A stretch of 64,000 nucleotides of DNA, from positions 682,001 to 746,000 of the forward strand of contig CAVYZK010000009.1 of assembly GCA_963772935.1 (NCBI GenBank). The letters run 5' to 3'. Under the pieces are notes generated by a model. It did no database searches. It saw only the letters and a program-made list of their open reading frames with translations, and was not told the DNA's origin. Of this stretch, positions 58,746 to 64,000 are shown piece by piece (the first letter of the stretch is position 1; the number at the start of each line of letters is the position of its first letter). A program made the position numbers and the translations under genes. The DNA comes from JANNNF01 sp963772935. Its GTDB lineage: Bacteria; Pseudomonadota; Alphaproteobacteria; Rhodobacterales; Rhodobacteraceae.

Positions 58746-59519
58746 ATGTCGGCGGCGTTATCAAGTGCTGTGCATGTTGTGCGGGAATGGGGGCAGACGG
58801 CGGCTCAGGCGGTGATTGTTGGCGGGGCGTTCGGGTTGACAGCGGCGACGCTGGCGGCGGCGGCAGGTCTGCTGCCGTGGCCCACGCTGTATCTGTCCTT
58901 CGGCGCGCTGACCCTGCCTGCGGCGGGCATGTGGGTGCAGATCGGGCTGACCGTGCTGGCCTTGGTCTTGTGCTTTTATCTGCCCGCCAATGGCCGCATG
59001 GCCCGGCTGGAGCGCAGCCACCGCAGTTTCGCCATGGGGATGGAGGATGTGTCCCGCGCCTACCGACAGGCCCATGCCGCCGACCGCGCCGGGGTGTTCG
59101 CGCTGTCAGGCGAGTTTGACACCATGCGCGCCCGGATGGACCATCTGCGCAACCACCCCGACCTTGCCCATCTGGAACCCGAATTGCTGCAAATGGCCGC
59201 GCAGATGAGCGTAGAGACCCGTGACCTCGCCCGCGCGTATTCGGATATCAAGGTCACCCGCGCGCGCGAGTTTCTGAAACAGCGGCAAGAGGAAGTGCAC
59301 AGCCTGACCGACCGTCTGGCCATCGCGCGGCGCACCTGTGACGAACTCCGCCGCTGGTCGCAGGATGTGGACGCCGAGGAACGCATGGCGCAGGTGCAGT
59401 TGCGCAGGCTGGAGGCGGATTTGAAGGAAATCCTGCCCACACTCGGCTACCTTGTCGATATGGATGATCTGCGCGACGCCAATGTGGTCAGCCTGCCGAA
59501 AGCCGCACAAGTGACTTGA
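58746..59519 (+). CDS. inner-membrane coiled-coil protein, unknown function
   Basis: The 257-residue protein begins with two membrane helices (AVIVGGAFGLTAATLAAAAG, then MWVQIGLTVLALVLCFYLPA). The rest is a long charged helix, residues about 95-235 (YRQAHAADRAGVFALSGEFD, LMQ-free segments such as REFLKQRQEEVHSLTDRLAI and EERMAQVQLRRLEADLKEIL), likely a cytoplasmic coiled coil. I have seen similar proteins called DNA repair protein, but there is no motif for that. ATG 58746 overlaps a GTG at 58743. The 139-base gap upstream has no clear promoter. It stands alone between the mla genes and pqiA. Confidence 0.75.
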   Translation: MSAALSSAVHVVREWGQTAAQAVIVGGAFGLTAATLAAAAGLLPWPTLYLSFGALTLPAAGMWVQIGLTVLALVLCFYLPANGRMARLERSHRSFAMGMEDVSRAYRQAHAADRAGVFALSGEFDTMRARMDHLRNHPDLAHLEPELLQMAAQMSVETRDLARAYSDIKVTRAREFLKQRQEEVHSLTDRLAIARRTCDELRRWSQDVDAEERMAQVQLRRLEADLKEILPTLGYLVDMDDLRDANVVSLPKAAQVT

Positions 59520-59550
59520 CGCACCGCACCGCACGCCCCACCTGCGGCTT

Positions 59551-59967
59551 ATGAAATACCTCAACCTGTCGCTGCTGATCCTGTTCCCCGTTGCATGGTT
59601 CGCGCCCCTGCTGCGGGCAGGCTTGCTGCCGATCTTCGGGCTGTCGGAAATCTCGGTGATCACCGGGCTGCAATCGCTATGGGCCTCAGACGCCGCTTTG
59701 GCGCTGATCGTCACCACCCTTGCCATCTTCGCGCCCTTTGCAAAGACGCTTGGCCTTGCCCTGCTGCATTTTGGTCTTCTGTCCCCCCGCGCCCTGCCCG
59801 CCCTTCACATCATGGGCAAGCTGGCGATGGCCGATGTGTTCCTGATCGCGCTTTATATCGTCATCGCCAAGGGCGCGGGCCATGTGACGGTCGAGGTGGC
59901 ATGGGGCCTCTACCTGTTCACCGCCTGTATCCTCGCGTCGCTGCTGATATCGCACCGCAGCACCTGA
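59551..59967 (+). CDS. PqiA-like membrane protein
   Basis: The 138-residue protein has four membrane helices: LNLSLLILFPVAWFAPLLRA, ALIVTTLAIFAPFAKTLGLA, LHIMGKLAMADVFLIALYIV and VAWGLYLFTACILASLLISH. The segment KLAMADVFLIAL matches the paraquat-inducible protein A family (normally with a WSMxDVF type motif). It is a short single-repeat form without the cysteine clusters of full PqiA. PqiA proteins are tied to envelope lipid homeostasis, and this gene lies near mlaEF, but it has no link by overlap. It is 45 bases before radA. Confidence 0.82.
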   Translation: MKYLNLSLLILFPVAWFAPLLRAGLLPIFGLSEISVITGLQSLWASDAALALIVTTLAIFAPFAKTLGLALLHFGLLSPRALPALHIMGKLAMADVFLIALYIVIAKGAGHVTVEVAWGLYLFTACILASLLISHRST

Positions 59968-60012
59968 CGGCACCTCTTGCCGCCCCGCCCCATTCTGGTG
60001 CAGGTAAGACGC

Positions 60013-61368
60013 ATGAGCAAAGCCCCCGCCTTCACCTGCACCGCCTGCGGCACAGCGCATCGCAAATGGATCGGCAAATGTGACGGCTGCGGTGCCTGGA
60101 ACACGCTGGTCGAAGAAGCACCTTTGTCCACCGCTCCAAAATCGCTTGGCGCACGCGGCCGCGCCATCCCGCTGACCGATCTTGCGACCGAGGAAGCCCC
60201 GCCCCCCCGTGCCTCATCCGGCATAGACGAGCTGGACCGCGTTCTGGGCGGCGGTCTTGTGCAGGCATCGGCCATTCTGGTCGGCGGCGACCCCGGCATC
60301 GGCAAATCCACCCTGCTGTTGCAAGCCGCCGCCAGCTTTGCCCGCATGGGTCTGAAGGTGCTGTATATCTCGGGCGAGGAGGCGTCTGCCCAAGTCCGCA
60401 TGCGCGCGCAGCGTTTGGGCCTGACCGACGCCCCAGTGGCCTTGGGTGCCGAAACCAACCTGCGCGACATTCTGACCACGCTGGATACCGAACGACCCGA
60501 CCTTGCGATCATCGATTCCATTCAGACCATGTGGCTCGATTCGGTCGAGGCCGCCCCAGGGTCGGTCAGCCAGGTGCGGGCTGCGGCACATGAACTGGTG
60601 ACCTTTGCCAAGCGCAAAGGGGTAGCGACCATCCTTGTCGGGCATGTCACCAAAGACGGCCAGATCGCCGGTCCCCGCGTCGTCGAACACATGGTTGATA
60701 CCGTGCTTTATTTTGAGGGCGAGCGTGGCCACCAGTTCCGCATCTTGCGCGCCGTGAAAAACCGTTTCGGCCCGGCGGATGAGATTGGCGTGTTCGAGAT
60801 GACCGGCAATGGTCTGCAACAGGTCACCAACCCGTCTGCTCTGTTCCTGTCGTCGCGCGATACGCCTGCACCGGGGTCGGCGGTCTTTGCGGGGATTGAG
60901 GGCACACGCCCCGTCCTGACCGAGATTCAGGCCCTCGTCGCCCCCTCCCCCCTTGGCACCCCGCGCCGGACCGTGGTGGGGCTTGATGGCGGCCGGCTGT
61001 CCACCATTCTGGCGGTGCTCGAGGCCCGCTGTGGTATTCCCTTCACTGGCCTCGACGTGTTCCTGAATGTGGCAGGCGGGATGCGCGTCAATGACCCCGC
61101 CGCCGATCTGGCTGTGGCGGGCGCGCTGCTGTCCGCGCGGGAGGATGTGGCAATTCCGCCAGACATGGTGCTTTTTGGAGAGATTTCGCTGTCTGGCGCG
61201 CTGCGGCCCGTGGGGCAGACCGAAAACAGGTTGAAAGAAGCCTCAAAACTTGGTTTCCAACAGGCCACGGTGCCCAGCCATTCCAAACTGGGGGCGGATA
61301 CCGGGTTGCGGCTGCGTCAGATGCCTGACCTTACGGCCTTTGTCGGCGAGATGTTCGGGGCAGGTTGA
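60013..61368 (+). CDS. radA: DNA repair protein RadA
   Basis: RadA/Sms is a DnaB-like helicase that helps RecA branch migration. The 451-residue protein has an N-terminal zinc finger (FTCTACGTAHRKWIGKC and DGCGAWNTLVEE), Walker A ILVGGDPGIGKSTLLLQAAA, the RadA-specific KNRFG motif in FRILRAVKNRFGPADEIGVF, and a C-terminal Lon-like domain (VFLNVAGGMRVNDPAADLAV, PPDMVLFGEISLSGALRPVG). I chose ATG 60013. The frame is intact. cvpA follows after 19 bases. Confidence 0.97.
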   Translation: MSKAPAFTCTACGTAHRKWIGKCDGCGAWNTLVEEAPLSTAPKSLGARGRAIPLTDLATEEAPPPRASSGIDELDRVLGGGLVQASAILVGGDPGIGKSTLLLQAAASFARMGLKVLYISGEEASAQVRMRAQRLGLTDAPVALGAETNLRDILTTLDTERPDLAIIDSIQTMWLDSVEAAPGSVSQVRAAAHELVTFAKRKGVATILVGHVTKDGQIAGPRVVEHMVDTVLYFEGERGHQFRILRAVKNRFGPADEIGVFEMTGNGLQQVTNPSALFLSSRDTPAPGSAVFAGIEGTRPVLTEIQALVAPSPLGTPRRTVVGLDGGRLSTILAVLEARCGIPFTGLDVFLNVAGGMRVNDPAADLAVAGALLSAREDVAIPPDMVLFGEISLSGALRPVGQTENRLKEASKLGFQQATVPSHSKLGADTGLRLRQMPDLTAFVGEMFGAG

Positions 61369-61387
61369 CCCCGCAAGGAGACTACGA

Positions 61388-62002
61388 ATGGACGGCTTCA
61401 CCATCATCGACGCAGGCGCTGCGATCATCATTTTCCTGTCGGCAATCCTCGCCTATTCGCGCGGCCTTGTGCGAGAGCTGATGGCGATTGCAGGCTGGAT
61501 CGGGGCGGCGGTGCTGGCCTATATCTTCGCAGAATTGGTGCAGCCGCTGGTCAAGGAAGTGCCCGTGGTGGGCGATTTTCTGGCCGACAGTTGCGAATTG
61601 TCGGTGGTCGCGGCCTTTGCCGTGGTGTTTGCCGTCGGCTTGATCATCGCCGCCCTGTTCACCCCGTTGTTTTCTTCCGTCGTGCAGCGGTCTGCCCTTG
61701 GCGGCGTTGATCAGGGCCTCGGTTTCCTGTTCGGCGTCGTGCGCGGCGTGTTGCTGGTGGCGGTGGCCTTCATCGTCTATGACCGTGCCGTGGCCGATCA
61801 GGCCGTGCCGATGATCGACAATTCACGCACCGCCAAGGTGTTCGCGTCGTTTCAGGCCAATATCGACCAGCAGATTCCGACCGACGCCCCCGGCTGGATC
61901 GTGGCGCGCTATAATGAGCTGACCGATATTTGCGCCACCTCCGACACCGAGGTGCCTGCCGAGGCAGCGCCCGCAGCCCCGGCCCCGGCTCCGACCAACT
62001 GA
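61388..62002 (+). CDS. cvpA: CvpA family membrane protein
   Basis: CvpA was named for colicin V production and is linked to envelope stability; its biochemical role is unclear. The 204-residue protein has four helices: AIIIFLSAILAYSRGLVREL, AIAGWIGAAVLAYIFAELV, VVAAFAVVFAVGLIIAALFT and FLFGVVRGVLLVAVAFIVYD, with the conserved G-x-x-R in FLFGVVRG. The C-terminal 40 residues are soluble and end in an Ala/Pro-rich tail. AAGGAG lies nine bases before the ATG. cvpA upstream of purF is a classical order. Confidence 0.95.
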   Translation: MDGFTIIDAGAAIIIFLSAILAYSRGLVRELMAIAGWIGAAVLAYIFAELVQPLVKEVPVVGDFLADSCELSVVAAFAVVFAVGLIIAALFTPLFSSVVQRSALGGVDQGLGFLFGVVRGVLLVAVAFIVYDRAVADQAVPMIDNSRTAKVFASFQANIDQQIPTDAPGWIVARYNELTDICATSDTEVPAEAAPAAPAPAPTN

Positions 62003-62120
62003 AGGGCGCAAAGAGGCGGGCCTGCCGACGCTGCGCCGCAGCGCGGCATTCGGCGCGTGACACTGGCGTGACGTTGGCCTAAACGGGGGCCAGCCCCCCT
62101 TGCCCGGATTCGGAGTGCCC

Positions 62121-63585
62121 ATGCGCCCTTTCCTTTCCCACCCTTTCGATGATGACAAACTGAAAGAGGAGTGCGGGATTTTCGGCACCGTCGGCGTTGC
62201 CGATGCGTCCAATTTCGTGGCCCTCGGCCTGCACGCCCTGCAACACCGGGGACAAGAGGCAGGCGGCATCGTCTGCTACCACCCCGACCACGGTTTCAAC
62301 TCGGCCCGTCGCTTCGGCTATGTCCGCGACAACTTCACCAAGGCCGATGTGATGGATACCCTGCCCGGCCAACTGGCCATCGGCCATGTGCGCTATTCCA
62401 CCGCCGGGTCCAAGGGGGCGACCGCCATCCGCGATGTGCAGCCGTTCTTTGGCGAATTTTCGATGGGCGGCTGCGCCATTGCCCATAACGGCAACATCAC
62501 CAATGCCGTGGCTTTGCGGCGTGAATTGATCGAACGCGGCAGCATCTTCCAATCCTCCTCCGACAGCGAGTGCATCATCCACCTGATGGCCCGGTCGATC
62601 CAGAAGACCCTTGCCGAACGCATCAAAGACGCGCTGCGCCGGGTCGAAGGGGCCTTTTCCATCGTCGCCATGACCCGCACCAAGCTGATCGGCGTGCGCG
62701 ACCCCTTGGGCGTCCGTCCCTTGGTTCTGGGCCGAATCTCCGACCACGGCTGGGCTTTGTCGTCGGAAACCTGCGGCCTCGACATCATCGGGGCCGAGTT
62801 CGTCCGTGAAATCGAACCCGGCGAGATGGTGGTGATCGAGGGCAACAAGGTCGAATCCTCGCGCCCCTTCACCCCCGCCAAATCGCGCTTCTGCATCTTC
62901 GAGAACGTCTATTTCAGCCGCCCCGACAGCATCATCGGCGGTCGTTCCGTCTATGAAACCCGCCGCCAGATCGGCGTGGAACTGGCCCGCGAAGCCCCGG
63001 TCGAGGCCGACCTCGTCTGCCCGGTGCCAGATTCCGGCACCCCCGCCGCCATCGGCTACAGTCAGGAAAGCGGCATCCCCTACGCCATGGGGATCATCCG
63101 CAACCAGTACATGGGCCGGACGTTCATCGAACCCTCCGAGTCCATCCGCAACATGGGTGTGCGGCTGAAACTGAACGTCAACCGCGCGCTGATCAAGGGC
63201 AAGCGGGTGATCCTCGTCGATGACTTCGGTCGTGCGCGGCACCACCTCGCGCAAGATCAAGGACATGATCCTCGAGGCTGGCGCCGCCGAGGTCCACTTC
63301 CGCATCGCCTCGCCCCCGACCGCATGGCCCTGCTTTTACGGCGTCGATACGCCCGAACGCTCCAAACTCCTCGCCGCCACCATGTCAGAGGATGAAATGC
63401 GCGACTGGATCGGGGTCAATTCCCTGAAGTTCATCTCGCTCGACGGTCTTTACCGCGCGGCGGGCGAGGCTGCGGGTCGCAATGCCGCTCAACCGCAATA
63501 TTGCGACGCCTGCTTCTCCGGCGAATACCCGGTGGCCCCGTCCGACAAGATCGAAGAAGGCTTTCAGATGAAGGCCGCAGAATGA
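62121..63585 (+). CDS. purF: amidophosphoribosyltransferase, one frameshift
   Basis: PurF makes phosphoribosylamine from PRPP and glutamine, the first committed purine step. A short propeptide (about 17 residues) precedes the nucleophile Cys in LKEECGIFGTVGVADASNFV. The glutaminase domain has GLHALQHRGQEAGGIVCYHP and IGHVRYSTAGSKGATA; the PRPP domain has VPDSGTPAAIGYSQESGIP and VILVDDSVVRGTTSRKIKDM. The frame breaks in that motif at 63224-63227 (GACTTCGG, one extra base); dropping it restores 487 residues to the stop at 63585. The CDACFSGEYP segment near the end, with Fe-S-type cysteine, is usual. Confidence 0.95.
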
Positions 63586-63595
63586 CCCCACAGCG

Positions 63596-63970
63596 ATGAC
63601 AAACGGGGCGGCACAGGTTGACGCCTACCTCGCCGCCCTGCCCCCCGATCAGCGCGCGGCCCTGCAAACCCTGCGCGATACCTTGATCCGTCTGCTGCCC
63701 GACCACCTGGAATGTCTCAGCTACGCGATGCCGGGCCTGCGCCAACCGGGGCCAAAGGGCAAGATGGTCGCAGGCTACGCCGCCTTCAAACACCATCTGG
63801 GCCTTTACCCCCATTCGGGTTCCGTGATCCCCAAAATCGACTGCACCCCCTTCAAGACCTCCAAATCCGGCGTCCTGTTCACCCCCGAACGCCCTTTGCC
63901 AGAGACGCTGATCCAGCAAATCCTGACCCTGCGCCAACAGGAACTGAGCCAAGGCTACGGCAAAGCCTGA
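63596..63970 (+). CDS. DUF1801 family protein
   Basis: The 124-residue cytoplasmic protein shows the DUF1801 pattern: VDAYLAALPPDQRAALQTLR, LLPDHLECLSYAMPGLRQPG, MVAGYAAFKHHLGLYPHSGS and KTSKSGVLFTPERPLPETLI. The fold is frataxin-like, and some members have been suggested as iron chaperones; its true role is not established. It starts at ATG 63596, ten bases after the purF stop, and probably shares its transcript. The last 30 bases of the window are non-coding. Confidence 0.85.
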   Translation: MTNGAAQVDAYLAALPPDQRAALQTLRDTLIRLLPDHLECLSYAMPGLRQPGPKGKMVAGYAAFKHHLGLYPHSGSVIPKIDCTPFKTSKSGVLFTPERPLPETLIQQILTLRQQELSQGYGKA

Positions 63971-64000
63971 CGCCCCCTTGCCATTTCACATTGGCCCAAA

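Noticed and set aside
58746..59519. DNA repair function for the coiled-coil membrane protein
   Set aside because: Nothing in the sequence shows nuclease, ATPase or DNA-binding motifs; two membrane helices and a long coiled coil are all that can be seen.
1290..63230. Programmed +1 frameshifting as a general feature
   Set aside because: The sites share no slippery sequence, upstream stimulator or downstream structure, and they hit unrelated housekeeping genes. A sequence-quality cause is simpler.
1..64000. tRNA, rRNA, prophage, insertion sequence or riboswitch
   Set aside because: I looked through the gaps on both strands and saw no cloverleaf, transposase motif, att-like duplication or recognisable aptamer. 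Most gaps are shorter than 300 bases and hold only hairpins and the repeat elements listed.

Overview
The window is GC-rich chromosomal DNA from an alphaproteobacterium of the Rhodobacteraceae/Paracoccaceae (Rhodobacter-like) type. The evidence is gene content and order: a frr-uppS-cdsA-dxr-rseP-bamA-skp-fabZ-lpxA-lpxI-lpxB run, the DUF2849/siroheme reductase/cysH/DUF934/fpr sulfur cluster, the pyrC-pyrE-dnaB-alr-mlaEF-radA-cvpA-purF block, and intergenic motifs built on CCGGCGGG + GATATTT. I see no rRNA or tRNA gene, CRISPR array, prophage or transposase. The species cannot be named from the sequence alone.

Layout. 1-340: 3' end of mnmA. 419-13866 (mostly minus strand): envelope and isoprenoid biogenesis with frr and pyrH; two plus-strand genes (a small hypothetical and an L,D-transpeptidase) sit between frr and pyrH. 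14018-15820: miaA and an AraC-type regulator. 16087-22276: peptide-type ABC importer (Tat-exported binding protein, two permeases, one two-domain ATPase). 22371-24642: RTX/beta-helix protein and a lytic transglycosylase. 24834-26396: ssb and two Fe-S assembly genes. 26518-29342: tpiA, an EamA-type exporter and a cytochrome P450, joined by stop/start overlaps. 29404-34128: Lrp-type regulator divergent from an assimilatory sulfite reduction operon. 34392-36531: Ala-rich membrane protein, infC (apparent AUA start), ArsR/SRPBCC pair. 36540-43341 (minus): MoxR ATPase, VWA protein, a long Ala-rich OmpA protein, XdhC and a MoeA-like protein. 43424-45619: LysR regulator divergent from glutaryl-CoA dehydrogenase. 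45702-51745: glycosyltransferase island with a two-domain protein, plus a conserved unknown and an LprI-like protein. 51837-63970: pyrimidine/purine synthesis, replication helicase, alanine racemase, Mla lipid transport, radA, cvpA and purF.

Sequence quality matters here. Fourteen genes carry 17 apparent single-base frame changes, 15 of them one extra base. Many of these genes are essential (lpxB, lpxI, dnaB) or core metabolic. In every case adding back or removing one base restores a protein of normal family length. I therefore treat them as likely sequencing or assembly indels and give full gene extents. The affected genes are mnmA, lpxB, lpxI (four changes), the ABC ATPase, the EamA exporter, fpr, coxD, lysR, gcdH, the 45.7 kb glycosyltransferase, dnaB, mlaE, mlaF and purF.

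The most interesting leads are: the 750-residue glycosyltransferase whose N-terminal half looks like a decayed copy of its C-terminal catalytic half; the ATA start of infC; a family of modular intergenic hairpin/GATATTT elements, some at a fixed distance from start codons; a 49-residue membrane protein between rseP and bamA; and a DnaA box with two direct repeats in the dnaB leader.
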